From positions 1 to 42,242 of the forward strand of contig DPJL01000070.1 of NCBI GenBank assembly GCA_003543035.1: a stretch of 42,242 nucleotides of DNA, in the 5' to 3' direction. This stretch comes from Micromonosporaceae bacterium. GTDB taxonomy: Bacteria; Actinomycetota; Actinomycetes; Mycobacteriales; Micromonosporaceae. Every line of letters begins with the position of its first letter. The first letter of the stretch is position 1. Made by a program: the position numbers and the translations under genes. Positions 8,040 to 16,967 of the stretch are shown here, in pieces. Below the pieces are notes generated by a model, which worked only from the letters and a program-made list of their open reading frames with translations, ran no database searches and had not been told where the DNA came from.

Positions 8040-8935
8040 GATGCCTCCACTTCGGACGCAAGCGCCGCGGCCTCGTCAGCGTCAAACCAGCTCTTCCGTT
8101 GGGCGACAAGGGTCGCCGGAGCCAGCAACACAGTGCCGTCCGCCAATGGGTGCACTTTCAGCCTGGTACCAGGAGGAAGGATGGAAAGCACCTCAGGCGG
8201 CAGATGCACCGAGCCATCGCGGCCCACGAGGGCGAATTCCTCCCCGAGCTGGCCTTCCGCACCGACCCGGCCATCGCGGATGGTCACCTGGCGGCCCATC
8301 CGGGCACCCAGGTCGGGGTCGTGCGTGACCACCACGACAGTGGTCCCAGCGCTGCGCACCGTTTCCAGCGCGGTAATGATCTCGTCGCGAGCGGCGGTGT
8401 CGAGCTGGCTCGTCGGCTCGTCGACCAGCAGCAGCCCCGGCCGATGCGCGAGCGCGACGGCAAGAGCCAGCCGCTGCCGCTCGCCCGGGCTCAGCTGGGC
8501 CGGACGGCGCCGCAATGACCGGATACTGAGGCCCACCATGGAAAGCACGTCACGCGGGCTCGGCATGTTGTTGACGCCGTGGGCCGAAGCGCCGCGCTGA
8601 GCGAAGCGCACATTCTGCTCCGCGGTCAGATAGGGCAACAGATTGCGCTCGGCGCCTTGCAGCACAACGCCTACGGTGGTCGCCCGCATCTTGGCGAGGT
8701 CGGCCTCGCTCGCTTTGGCCAGATCGATGTCGTCAATGGACGCTCGCCCGGCCGCGGGCCGGAGCAGGCCGGCCAGCAACGAAAGCAGCGTCGACTTGCC
8801 CGAGCCGGAAGGGCCGAGCAGCGCGACCGACTCGCCCGGGGCGATGTCGAGGTCCACGCCACCGAGAGCGACAACGTCGTATCCCTCGAGCCGGTAGATG
8901 TAAACCAGCCCACGGCACGTAACCGACGCGGTCAT
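8036..8935 (-). CDS. ABC transporter ATP-binding protein with C-terminal AbrB-like extension
   Basis: A 299-residue ATPase, about 70 residues longer than its neighbour. Motifs: Walker A GPSGSGKST (41-49), signature LSPGERQR (148-155), Walker B LLLVDE (168-173) and switch VVTHD. Residues about 232-275 follow the ATPase core and read like an AbrB/SpoVT swapped-hairpin: a GRDGSVHLPPEV segment, then PPGTRLKVHPLADGTVLLAP. That domain call is by eye only. ATG at 8935 overlaps the permease stop as ATGA; the longer open frame to 9058 lies inside the permease gene. Together with the smaller ATPase it probably forms an asymmetric heterodimer serving the permease. Confidence 0.9.
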   Translation of the reverse strand: MTASVTCRGLVYIYRLEGYDVVALGGVDLDIAPGESVALLGPSGSGKSTLLSLLAGLLRPAAGRASIDDIDLAKASEADLAKMRATTVGVVLQGAERNLLPYLTAEQNVRFAQRGASAHGVNNMPSPRDVLSMVGLSIRSLRRRPAQLSPGERQRLALAVALAHRPGLLLVDEPTSQLDTAARDEIITALETVRSAGTTVVVVTHDPDLGARMGRQVTIRDGRVGAEGQLGEEFALVGRDGSVHLPPEVLSILPPGTRLKVHPLADGTVLLAPATLVAQRKSWFDADEAAALASEVEAS

Positions 8936-11900
8936 CGAGCAGCACCTCCTCGGGCGAGGCGACCGGCGGTGAGCAGCCCGCCGAGCACGACCACTAGTGC
9001 GGCCACCACAGCGACCGGCAATGCCGCCAGCTCGAGCCGCGGAATCAGTGCCAGCCAAAGGTTTTCCGGCGGCGCCACGACGCTCGCGGTGACCAGTGGG
9101 AGCCCGGGCAACATCAGCAGAGCCGAACCGAGGCCGGTGCCGATCCCGAGGAGCATTGGCATGACCAACGAGGCCAGCCTTTCTTTGCGCAAGGCGCGGC
9201 GAAGCAGTCTAGGTCGAACTCCGGTCGCCCGCAGGGCAGCCATTTCCGCTCGGCGATCGGCGGCGCCGAGTCGCAACCCGAGCAGCAGCACGCCGAGCCC
9301 GAGCGCGGCAGCGGCTATCCCAGCCAACAGGAAGAGCCGGAAGCCGAGGGCCGGAGCTCTCCGCCCAAGCTGCTCCAGCTCGCTGTCGATCGTCTGGCTG
9401 CGCAGCACTCGCACGCCCTGGTCGGCAAGTTTGCGGTCGAGCCCGGCCGGGGCATCGCTTGCGGCCCATACCTCGTAGCGCAGATCGGAAGCGTCGGCCA
9501 GACCTGCGTAAGCCGAGGCCGACCGCACCGCCAGATCGAGGTCGAAGAGCAGCCCGTGCGCCCCGGCGCGGGGCAGCCAATCTGTTTGCCGCACCACGGC
9601 AAACTCCTGCTGTACGTCGGCGAAGGAGGGGAAGGCGAAGGAGTCGCCCTCGCCCGGGGCAGTGCCTGAAAGCACTGCGGGGAGGCCGGCCGGAGTGTCC
9701 AAATAGGACAGGATCACATCGCCCGGGCCGCTCGACTCCACGACTGCGGTGAGCTTGTCGCCCGCCGAGCTCACCTGGGCCTTGGCCGTGGGGTTCCGGT
9801 CCGTCGCGGTCTTCCACGCCTTGGCGTCGTTCAGCCGCGCCGGCACAACCGTTGCGCCGGAACGCACCTCGTTGACCGTCAACGTCGCCCGGATCGGGCC
9901 GGCCAGACCGCTGACCCGGCCGACCGCCAAGCCCACCAATCGGCAGCCGCTGGTTCCGGTACACGCCGGAATGATTGCGGGGTAATCCTTTGCGCCCACT
10001 TTGAGATCGCCGAGCCAGCTCACTGCCGGCGGCTGACCCGGCGCTGAGATCACCGCGCCAAGTCGCAGCGGCACCTCGCCGACGGCGGAAACGGTTGCCT
10101 TGACAGTGATGTCACCGCCGACGGTGGCTCGCTTGGCGGGCGTTCCCTTCAGCTGCCCGGCCAGCGCCGACAGCTCTGCCTTGTTCTGCCCTCGCCACAC
10201 GGCGACCTGGCTGAGCAGCTCGGACTGGACCCCGATCAGCTCCACCCGGCCCTGCGCATACTGCTCATCGGCCCGGACCACGGCCATCGCGCGGCCGGAT
10301 GGATCGGCAGCGGCGACCGCGGCCACCAAGGCCTCGGGATGAGCGGCGCTGACTTGGAAAACCGTTGCGGCGCCTAGGGTATCGCGGGCATGGTCGGCGC
10401 GCGCCCGCCCGGCGATGTCCCATGAGGCCGCGGCAAACGAGAGCAACGCGACCGCGGCGGTCAACACGACGACCGTGCGAGCCGCTCCCGGCCGGCGCGC
10501 AAGCTGAGCCGCGGCAAGGATTCCGGGGATGTGACCGCGCCGCCTCGCGATGGCCAGCCGAAGTCGAGCCCACAACACGAGCAGGCGTCCCGAAACGATG
10601 CCCGCGACCAGAGCCAGCGCCGCCGGGGCAAGCAGAGCGAAGGAGGCTGTCCGATCCTGAAGCGCGGCAACGAGACCCACGACCGCCAGCGTCACCACGA
10701 TCGCCTCAAGGATGCCGGCGCGCTTGCGGGCCCGTTGCGGCACGCGGCGCAGAAGGGTGAGCACCCCGCTGGCAAGGGTCCGCCGAGTCGCCAGCCAGGC
10801 CGCCGCGCAGGTCACCAGCAGCCCGGCCGCGGCCGCGACAAAGACAGGCCAACGCAATTCCACGTGTGTACCTGACGCAAGCACCGTCCGGCAGGTGAGC
10901 TCCACCAGGGCGAGCCCGGCGAACACCCCGATCGGTGTCGCCAGCACGGTCAATAGGAGTGTCTCGCCCAAGCCAAATCGAGCCGCCCGCGAATTCGGAT
11001 AGCCGCGCAGCCGGGCGAGCGCCAGCTCCGGCCCACGTTCCTCGGTCAGCGCCGCCACCAAAAGGAAAAGCACGACCCAGGCGAGCAACAGCAACGGCAC
11101 CGCGATCAGCGGCACCGACCGGCTCAGCGCGGCCTGATCCTTGGCCACATCGTCCGCAATGGACAGTAGCGCCGTTTCCAGCTGCAACTCGGCCGCGTTG
11201 AGGCTGAGCCCGAGTGCCCCGAGCTCGGTGCGCAACACCGGTATGTCGTCGAGCCGGACGGCGTCGGCGCGCAACGGGTACGTCAGCTTCACCGCGACCG
11301 CTGTGGCGGACGGAAGCCGGACATCGTCCTCGGCGCCGGTGAAGATCGCATCGAGGCGAGGCACGCCGCCCTCGGCCGCCTGTGCCGAGTGCGCGAAGTA
11401 GGTGCTGTTTCCCCAGTAGACGGAGTTGGCGTCCTTGGGTGTGTAAAGGCCAACGACCGTAAGCCGCTTCCCGGTGCCTTCGCCCTTGACTGTCTTGAAG
11501 GTCAGCTGGTCACCGACCTTGATCCCGGCCTCGGTGGCGGAACGCTGGCTGATCACCACCTGCTCGGCGTCGATGGCACAGGCACCGGTGACCGTCAGCT
11601 GGGCACAAGCACCTACTCGCCAGGCCAGGCGCGAGGAGAACCTTCCCCCCAACGGTGCGGTCAGCTGAGAGTCGGTCTCCACCGAGGTGATCGGACGGTC
11701 AAGCACTCCCGCAAGATGCGGTGCCTTCTTAAACGCAGTGTCGACAAGCACCTTGGCCTCGGACACCGACTGCTGCGCCGGGTCAAATGCGCCACCGGAC
11801 GCGCCCGCGGCACTTCCCTCCGCGCTGACGGTCACCGAAGCCGCCGTTACCGGGGCCGCGCGCATCCCATCGGTCAACACCGACTGGGCGGCGGCCCGGC

Positions 11901-12015
11901 CGTAGGCCGGGATCAGGACCGCGGCCAAAGTCGCGAAAGCGGCGAGCAGCAGGACGACGAGGGAACGGCCCGACCGGTACCGGATGCCACGCAGCATGAC
12001 GGACCAACCGGTCAC
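8932..12015 (-). CDS. FtsX/MacB-type ABC transporter permease, large
   Basis: A 1,027-residue membrane protein with an N-terminal helix (SLVVLLLAAFATLAAVLIPAY), a large extracytoplasmic region, a first FtsX-like bundle (about residues 300-500, including the TEERGPELALARLRGY coupling-helix segment), a second extracytoplasmic domain, and a C-terminal FtsX-like bundle with the matching ADRRAEMAALRATGV segment. This is the two-bundle architecture of single-chain MacB/FtsX-family permeases, which often act in lipoprotein, peptide or envelope-stress handling. Start is GTG at 12015, with AGGAGG at 12022-12027; the open frame to 12057 lacks a ribosome site. Both ATPases follow with 4-base overlaps. 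The substrate is unknown. Confidence 0.9.
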   Translation of the reverse strand: MTGWSVMLRGIRYRSGRSLVVLLLAAFATLAAVLIPAYGRAAAQSVLTDGMRAAPVTAASVTVSAEGSAAGASGGAFDPAQQSVSEAKVLVDTAFKKAPHLAGVLDRPITSVETDSQLTAPLGGRFSSRLAWRVGACAQLTVTGACAIDAEQVVISQRSATEAGIKVGDQLTFKTVKGEGTGKRLTVVGLYTPKDANSVYWGNSTYFAHSAQAAEGGVPRLDAIFTGAEDDVRLPSATAVAVKLTYPLRADAVRLDDIPVLRTELGALGLSLNAAELQLETALLSIADDVAKDQAALSRSVPLIAVPLLLLAWVVLFLLVAALTEERGPELALARLRGYPNSRAARFGLGETLLLTVLATPIGVFAGLALVELTCRTVLASGTHVELRWPVFVAAAAGLLVTCAAAWLATRRTLASGVLTLLRRVPQRARKRAGILEAIVVTLAVVGLVAALQDRTASFALLAPAALALVAGIVSGRLLVLWARLRLAIARRRGHIPGILAAAQLARRPGAARTVVVLTAAVALLSFAAASWDIAGRARADHARDTLGAATVFQVSAAHPEALVAAVAAADPSGRAMAVVRADEQYAQGRVELIGVQSELLSQVAVWRGQNKAELSALAGQLKGTPAKRATVGGDITVKATVSAVGEVPLRLGAVISAPGQPPAVSWLGDLKVGAKDYPAIIPACTGTSGCRLVGLAVGRVSGLAGPIRATLTVNEVRSGATVVPARLNDAKAWKTATDRNPTAKAQVSSAGDKLTAVVESSGPGDVILSYLDTPAGLPAVLSGTAPGEGDSFAFPSFADVQQEFAVVRQTDWLPRAGAHGLLFDLDLAVRSASAYAGLADASDLRYEVWAASDAPAGLDRKLADQGVRVLRSQTIDSELEQLGRRAPALGFRLFLLAGIAAAALGLGVLLLGLRLGAADRRAEMAALRATGVRPRLLRRALRKERLASLVMPMLLGIGTGLGSALLMLPGLPLVTASVVAPPENLWLALIPRLELAALPVAVVAALVVVLGGLLTAGRLARGGAAR

Positions 12016-12097
12016 GGGTCGCCTCCTGAGGAATGGGGATGGGCGGGGCTGCACCACCTTAGCCAGTGGTTAAGGACGGGCGAAACCCGCTCACCTT

Positions 12098-13042
12098 CTA
12101 AGAGATGCCGTCAAGCAGCCGGGTCGACGCAGCGTATGGGTCAAGGCGACCCTCCGCAACCTCAGCCGCGAGCTCGGCCAGGCCTTCGCCCGGCAGCTCG
12201 GCGAACTTGGCTCGAAGCTGACCCAGCGCCAGCGCCTCGATCTCGGCGGCCGCGCGATGCCTGCGGCGCTTCGTCAGCTCACCTGTCCGCTCGAGCCACA
12301 GGCGATGTTCTTCCAGCGCCTCGACCACCTCGTCGATGCCTTCGTTTCGCACCGCTACGGCTTTGAGCACCTTGGGCCGCCACTCACCGGGCGAGCGCTC
12401 ACTCCCGCCAAGCGCGATCATGCCTTGGATGTCGCGATAGGTGTTGTCGGCGCCATCGCGGTCGGCCTTGTTCACCACGAAGATGTCAGCGATCTCCAAG
12501 ATGCCGGCCTTCACCGCCTGGATCGCGTCGCCCATGCCCGGCGCGAGGAGCACGACGGTGGTGTCGGCCAGGCTGGCGATCTCCACCTCGGCCTGTCCAA
12601 CCCCGACTGTCTCGACCAGCACCACCTCACACCCGGCCCCGGCCAGCACCCGGACAGCCGCGGGCGTGGCAGCGGCCAGGCCGCCGAGGTGCCCGCGGCT
12701 CGACATGGATCGGATGTACACACCGGGATCGATGGCATGATCCTGCATGCGCACCCGGTCACCCAGGATCGCACCGCCGGTGAACGGGCTCGACGGGTCG
12801 ACCGCGAGCACCCCGACCCGCCTGCCCCGCTTGCGGAAGGCGCGGACCAGCTCATTCGTGGTGGTCGACTTGCCCACGCCCGGCGAGCCGGTGATGCCGA
12901 TAACGACAGCCTTCACCGAGTCTGACCCGAGTGCCGCCGCGATCTCGGGCAGCGCTGGATCGCCCGACTCCACCAGCGTGATGAGCCGGGCGACCGCGCG
13001 GGGATCACCCGCGCGGGCTCGCTCGACCAGGTCGTCGATCAC
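12098..13042 (-). CDS. meaB: MeaB-type GTPase, B12 acyl-CoA mutase chaperone
   Basis: A 314-residue G3E-family GTPase (LAO/AO ATPase family). Members load and protect the adenosylcobalamin cofactor of methylmalonyl-, ethylmalonyl- or isobutyryl-CoA mutases. Visible motifs: P-loop GSPGVGKST (52-60), the DPSSPFTGGAILGDRVRM switch segment, ETVGVGQ (144-150) and the guanine-specificity motif NKAD (191-194). The C-terminal helical region follows. The ATG overlaps the thiolase stop as ATGA, so it is translationally coupled to that gene. The presence of icmA on the same strand suggests the Icm complex, or another mutase elsewhere, as its client. Confidence 0.9.
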   Translation of the reverse strand: MIDDLVERARAGDPRAVARLITLVESGDPALPEIAAALGSDSVKAVVIGITGSPGVGKSTTTNELVRAFRKRGRRVGVLAVDPSSPFTGGAILGDRVRMQDHAIDPGVYIRSMSSRGHLGGLAAATPAAVRVLAGAGCEVVLVETVGVGQAEVEIASLADTTVVLLAPGMGDAIQAVKAGILEIADIFVVNKADRDGADNTYRDIQGMIALGGSERSPGEWRPKVLKAVAVRNEGIDEVVEALEEHRLWLERTGELTKRRRHRAAAEIEALALGQLRAKFAELPGEGLAELAAEVAEGRLDPYAASTRLLDGIS

Positions 13043-14223
13043 TGCTTCGGCACCCGCAGCAGGAGCGCGTCGCCCTGCCCGCCGCCACCACAGAGGGCGG
13101 CCGCACCAAGGCCTCCACCGCGGCGCTTGAGCTCCAGCACGAGCGTCAGGGCAAGGCGTGCCCCGGACATCCCGATCGGGTGGCCCAACGCGATCGCGCC
13201 ACCATTGACATTGACGATCGCCGGATCGACACCAAGGTCGCGAGTGGACTGGATGCCGACCGCTGCGAAAGCCTCATTGATCTCAATCAGATCGAGGTCG
13301 GCCGGGGATAGGCCTTCCTTGGCCAACGCATGCTGGATCGCGTTGGAGGGCTGAGAGTGCAGCGAGTTATCCGGGCCTGCCACATTGCCGTGCGCGCCGA
13401 TCTCGGCGAGCCAGCTCAGCCCCAGCTCTTCTGCCTTCTCCTTGCGCATGACAACCACGGCCGCGGCACCGTCGGAGATCGGCGACGAGGAGCCGGCCGT
13501 GATCGTGCCGTCCTTCGCGAAGGCCGGGCGGAGCCTGCTCAGCGTCTCGACGGTGGTATCTGCCCGCACACCCTCATCCTCGGCGACCACGATCGGATCT
13601 CCCTTGCGCGCCGGAATAGTCACCGGCGTGATCTCCTCGGCGAAGTTGCCGTTCTTCTGTGCGGCGGCCGCACGCTGGTGCGAGGCGGCGGAGAAAGCGT
13701 CCTGCTCTTCGCGGCTGATGCCGAGCTTGGAGACGAATCGCTCGGTGGACTCACCCATCGAGACCTTGTCCCACGGGTCGCTTAGGCCGTCGAGCGCGGT
13801 GTGATCCTTGATCACGACGTCGCCGTACTTGTATCCGGTGCGCTGACCCATCAGCAGATGCGGGGCATTGGTCATCGACTCCATGCCACCGGCGACGATG
13901 ATGTCGGCCTCGCCCGCCCGGATCAGTTGATCGGCCAGCGCGATCGCGTCGAGGCCGGAAAGGCAGACCTTGTTGATGGTCAGAGCCGGGACCGACATCG
14001 GGATGCCAGCCTGCGCCGCGGCCTGGCGCGCGGGAATCTGCCCGGCTCCGGCCTGCAGCACCTGACCCATGATCACATACTGCACCTGATCGGGGCTGAC
14101 CCCGCCACGCTCCAGGGCCGCCTTGATGGCAGCCGCGCCGAGCTGCGTGGCTTGCAGGTCCTTAAGGTTGCCCAGCAGCCGACCCATGGGGGTACGCGCA
14201 CCGCTGACGATGACTGAGGACAT
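13039..14223 (-). CDS. Acetyl-CoA acetyltransferase (thiolase II)
   Basis: A 394-residue thiolase that condenses two acetyl-CoA to acetoacetyl-CoA or acts in reverse. Catalytic residues are visible: Cys87 in NKVCLSG, His348 in GHPIGMSGAR and Cys378 in LCGGGGQG. Length and start (MSSVIVSGARTPMG) match the family; the upstream open frame to 14337 overlaps the divergent epimerase and is rejected. It is the first gene of a thiolase-meaB unit and is divergent from the epimerase, with 61 bp between starts. In context it would feed acetoacetyl-CoA, then crotonyl-CoA, towards Ccr. Confidence 0.92.
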   Translation of the reverse strand: MSSVIVSGARTPMGRLLGNLKDLQATQLGAAAIKAALERGGVSPDQVQYVIMGQVLQAGAGQIPARQAAAQAGIPMSVPALTINKVCLSGLDAIALADQLIRAGEADIIVAGGMESMTNAPHLLMGQRTGYKYGDVVIKDHTALDGLSDPWDKVSMGESTERFVSKLGISREEQDAFSAASHQRAAAAQKNGNFAEEITPVTIPARKGDPIVVAEDEGVRADTTVETLSRLRPAFAKDGTITAGSSSPISDGAAAVVVMRKEKAEELGLSWLAEIGAHGNVAGPDNSLHSQPSNAIQHALAKEGLSPADLDLIEINEAFAAVGIQSTRDLGVDPAIVNVNGGAIALGHPIGMSGARLALTLVLELKRRGGGLGAAALCGGGGQGDALLLRVPKQ

Positions 14224-14284
14224 ATCGGGGACCCTCTCCGACAAGATTTGGGGACTTAACGATGGTTCGGTCAGACTAACCAAC

Positions 14285-14743
14285 ATGAGCTCCGACCTGA
14301 CTAGGAACCACGTCACACCGATAGGACTGCTACGCATCGACCATGTCGGTGTCGCGGTGCCCGATCTGGACGCAGCGATCGACTTCTATCAGCGTACCTT
14401 CGGGATGACCTGCGTCCACGTGGAGGAGAACGAGGAGCAGGGGGTGCGTGAGGCGATGCTGCAGGTGGGCCCGAGCCCCGAGGGCGGCTGCGTACAACTG
14501 CTCGCTCCACTGCGGCCCGAGTCCCCGATCGGGAAGTTCCTGGAGCGCAGCGGTCCTGGGGTGCAACAGGTGGCGTACACAGTGGCAGACATCGATGCGA
14601 CCTGCGCTGCGCTGCGTGAACGCGGCGTGCGGCTGCTCTATGACGAGCCGAAAATCGGTACCGCAGGATCCCGGATCAATTTCATTCACCCGAAGGACGC
14701 GGGCGGTGTGCTGGTGGAGTTGGTTCAGCTCAATATCGAGTGA
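14285..14743 (+). CDS. mce: Methylmalonyl-CoA epimerase
   Basis: A 152-residue glyoxalase-fold enzyme that interconverts the 2R and 2S forms of methylmalonyl-CoA (and ethylmalonyl-CoA). Two paired modules are visible. Expected metal ligands are His20 (RIDHVGVAV), Gln71 and Glu145 (VLVELVQ). The remaining ligand position is Gln95 (GVQQVAY), where the Propionibacterium enzyme has His. The segments YDEPKIGTAGSRINFIHPK and GVLVEL are highly characteristic. Start at 14285 (MSSDLTRNH) is chosen because the domain begins ten residues later; the open frame back to 14123 overlaps the thiolase gene. It is divergent from the thiolase-meaB operon. Confidence 0.9.
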   Translation: MSSDLTRNHVTPIGLLRIDHVGVAVPDLDAAIDFYQRTFGMTCVHVEENEEQGVREAMLQVGPSPEGGCVQLLAPLRPESPIGKFLERSGPGVQQVAYTVADIDATCAALRERGVRLLYDEPKIGTAGSRINFIHPKDAGGVLVELVQLNIE

Positions 14744-14751
14744 GCTTTATA

Positions 14752-14764
14752 GGCGTTTAACCCC
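14752..14764 (+). promoter_or_regulatory. GGCGTTTAACCCC motif, shared leader copy 1
   Basis: The sequence GGCGTTTAACCCC begins 15 bases upstream of the ATG of the first lectin-amidase gene. A near-identical copy (GGCGTTTAATCCCC) sits at almost the same distance before the second paralogue. Neither gene has a recognisable Shine-Dalgarno sequence, so this could be a -10-type promoter element for a leaderless mRNA or an operator duplicated with the gene. The function is inferred. Confidence 0.4.
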
Positions 14765-14766
14765 TT

Positions 14767-16923
14767 ATGGGGGAATTCCTAAAACGAAGAGAAGTTTTTC
14801 ACGCGGTCGCCTTCGCCGGTGTCCTGGGAGCTGCTGGGCTCGCCGCCGTGGCGAACCCGCGAGCAACGCAAGCCGTCCCTGGTCAGGCCCGCCGTGGCCC
14901 CGAGCCGGTTGCGGCACCTGACCCCGAGCAGCGCTATGTCCAGCTGGTGCCCGCTGGCGACGGGATCATCTACGGTCTGCAGGCCAACGGTGAGCTGGTC
15001 TGGCTGCGCCACCTCGGGTGGCAGGACGGCAACCCATCCTGGGCCAATGGCGGCACGCCGAGGGTGCTCGACGCCGGCTGGCTGAGCTTCCGCTGGGTCC
15101 TCGCGAGCCGCGATGGCCAACTCTTCGGGGTGACCCAGGACGGCCAGGTCACCTGGTTTCGATACCTGTTGTCCAATCCGGAAACCGGCGAGGGCAAGTG
15201 GGCGTCCGGCAGCGGCGCGGTGATCCGCAGCCGGCTCGGCAACTACGCACACGTATGTGGCGGGCCGGACGGCGTGATCTACGGGGTGCAGCCGTCCTCG
15301 CGCCGGCTCTTCTGGCATTGCTATCAAGCCGCTGACGGGAGCAGTGGAGCTTCCGCCTGGTCCGGCAACGGGGTTCCGGTCGCGATTGGCATGGCATGGA
15401 CTCGGCCCATCACCCAGTCGATCGGTGCACACCTGGTCACCCTGCCGTTCACCGATCCCAACGGCTTTCTCTACGACCGGGACGGCGACAAGCTCACTCG
15501 CCATCACTATGCCGGCGCGGACGGCTGGGATGAAAGTTTTGAGTCCGGACCGCTTCCTCCAGGATGGGCCGACCTCAGGATGGCCATTCCCATGGGCGAT
15601 GGTGTCTTCTACACCATCGACAACGCCCGCCGCAGCGAACCCGTGCGAGCCGAAGAACTGGTGTGGCGCCGGACGATCAAAGCGGCAGACAATGCCACTG
15701 AGGTCAGCTGGACCAGTGACCGGGATCGTGTGGTGGCCAAGGGTTTCACGATCGAGCCCCATGCCGCGCTTCAGGGCTATCCGCTCACATTGTCCGCGCC
15801 ACAGGGCTCGAACCTTGGGCTCGCAGTCTCCACCGGGCATTCGAAGTACAAGGTCAGTGTGCTGCGACTCGCCCCACGAGGCGTCCTCTCATCTGCCACG
15901 AGAGTGGAAGGCGGGCTGCAAATGTTGCCCGCGGACTACCGCTCGGCTGGATGCGGCTGGAACACCACCGTGGAAGTCCAGATAGGACAGGACTGGGAGT
16001 CGGGAATCTACGCCGCACGGCTGGAAGCAGATGGCGGCAGATGTTTCGACATTCCTTTTGTGGTACGCCCGTCGGAGCCGGCCGCACCCGTGGCCTATCT
16101 CTGGCCGACCTTCACCTACAACGCCTACAACGATTGGGGCGGGCACAGCAGGTACACCCCCGGGCCGGACACCGGCCGCCGCAAGCTCTCCCTACGCCGG
16201 CCGAGCATCTTCAACAACGTTGACGCCGCCCCGGACCCGAAGCTGATGGGGGACCTGACCCTGCTTCAGTGGCTTGCCAGGGAGCGGATCCCGGTCGACT
16301 GCTATCAGGACGGCGACCTCGATGGCGACGGCTCGTGGCTCTCCCATTACCGGGCCTTGGTGCTCGGAATCCACCCCGAATATTGGACCGACCGGATGTA
16401 CGACCGCCTCACGCAATACCTCGCGGACGGAGGCCGCTTGATCTATCTCGGCGGAAACGGGATCTACGAACGAGTTCAGACGGACGGTAAAGCCGGCCAG
16501 ACCTTCCGCACGGCAGATGGCGGGCGGGATCTCTTCCGTGACCTGGGCCGGCCCGAAACTCAGCTGCTGGGAGTCGCCTATCACGGGTTATCGTGGGGGA
16601 CCTTCGCTCCCTATCGGGTGGCACAGGATCACCCACTGCTGGCCGGGACACGGCTGAGGACCGGAGACCATTTCGGAGAGTCCGGCGAGATGGGCGCGGC
16701 CAGCGGCTGGGAGGTGGATCGGCGAGGGCTACCCGGCAGCGCAGGTGAAGAACATGTGATCGCGGAGGGACAGAACCCGCGCAGCGGTGCCGAAATGGTG
16801 TTCAGGCCCGGCCCCAATGGCGGCTGGGTATTCAGTGCCGGCTCGCTGACCTTCGTAGGATCGCTGGCGAAGGACGCCGCCGTGCGCAAGATTGTGCGCA
16901 ATGTGTTTGATTTAGTAATTTAG
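14767..16923 (+). CDS. Exported tachylectin-like propeller fused to dimethylformamidase-like domain (paralogue 1)
   Basis: A 718-residue protein. The N-terminus has Arg7-Arg8 and a long hydrophobic stretch, consistent with a Tat signal peptide. Residues about 52-320 carry tachylectin-2-like propeller repeats (GDGIIYGLQANGELVWLRH, DGQLFGVTQDGQVTWFRY, DGVIYGVQPSSRRLFWHCY). Residues about 325-718 resemble the C-terminal domain of the N,N-dimethylformamidase large subunit (YNAYNDWGG, IHPEYW, GGRLIYLGGNGIYERV, GAEMVFRPGPNGGWVFSAGS). The candidate iron ligands recalled for DMFase (Y399, Y440, E521) have similarly spaced counterparts at Tyr415, Tyr454 and Glu538. The inferred role is a secreted, glycan-binding amidohydrolase; no substrate can be assigned. 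A closely related paralogue follows after 44 bases. Confidence 0.8.
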   Translation: MGEFLKRREVFHAVAFAGVLGAAGLAAVANPRATQAVPGQARRGPEPVAAPDPEQRYVQLVPAGDGIIYGLQANGELVWLRHLGWQDGNPSWANGGTPRVLDAGWLSFRWVLASRDGQLFGVTQDGQVTWFRYLLSNPETGEGKWASGSGAVIRSRLGNYAHVCGGPDGVIYGVQPSSRRLFWHCYQAADGSSGASAWSGNGVPVAIGMAWTRPITQSIGAHLVTLPFTDPNGFLYDRDGDKLTRHHYAGADGWDESFESGPLPPGWADLRMAIPMGDGVFYTIDNARRSEPVRAEELVWRRTIKAADNATEVSWTSDRDRVVAKGFTIEPHAALQGYPLTLSAPQGSNLGLAVSTGHSKYKVSVLRLAPRGVLSSATRVEGGLQMLPADYRSAGCGWNTTVEVQIGQDWESGIYAARLEADGGRCFDIPFVVRPSEPAAPVAYLWPTFTYNAYNDWGGHSRYTPGPDTGRRKLSLRRPSIFNNVDAAPDPKLMGDLTLLQWLARERIPVDCYQDGDLDGDGSWLSHYRALVLGIHPEYWTDRMYDRLTQYLADGGRLIYLGGNGIYERVQTDGKAGQTFRTADGGRDLFRDLGRPETQLLGVAYHGLSWGTFAPYRVAQDHPLLAGTRLRTGDHFGESGEMGAASGWEVDRRGLPGSAGEEHVIAEGQNPRSGAEMVFRPGPNGGWVFSAGSLTFVGSLAKDAAVRKIVRNVFDLVI

Positions 16924-16951
16924 TCGAATCTCGTACTTAGAGATCCTTTCG

Positions 16952-16965
16952 GGCGTTTAATCCCC
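16952..16965 (+). promoter_or_regulatory. GGCGTTTAATCCCC motif, shared leader copy 2
   Basis: This is the second copy of the motif seen before the upstream paralogue, starting 16 bases before the GTG at 16968. An out-of-frame ATG overlaps that GTG and is followed at once by TGA (ATGTGA at 16966-16971), giving a start-stop pair. No Shine-Dalgarno sequence is visible. That each paralogue keeps its own copy suggests independent transcription of the second gene. Confidence 0.4.
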
Positions 16966-16967
16966 AT

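Noticed and set aside
14224..14284. Possible operator GGTT-N10-AACC between thiolase and epimerase
   Set aside because: Only the four outer bases are symmetric; the inner bases do not pair, so it is not better than chance.
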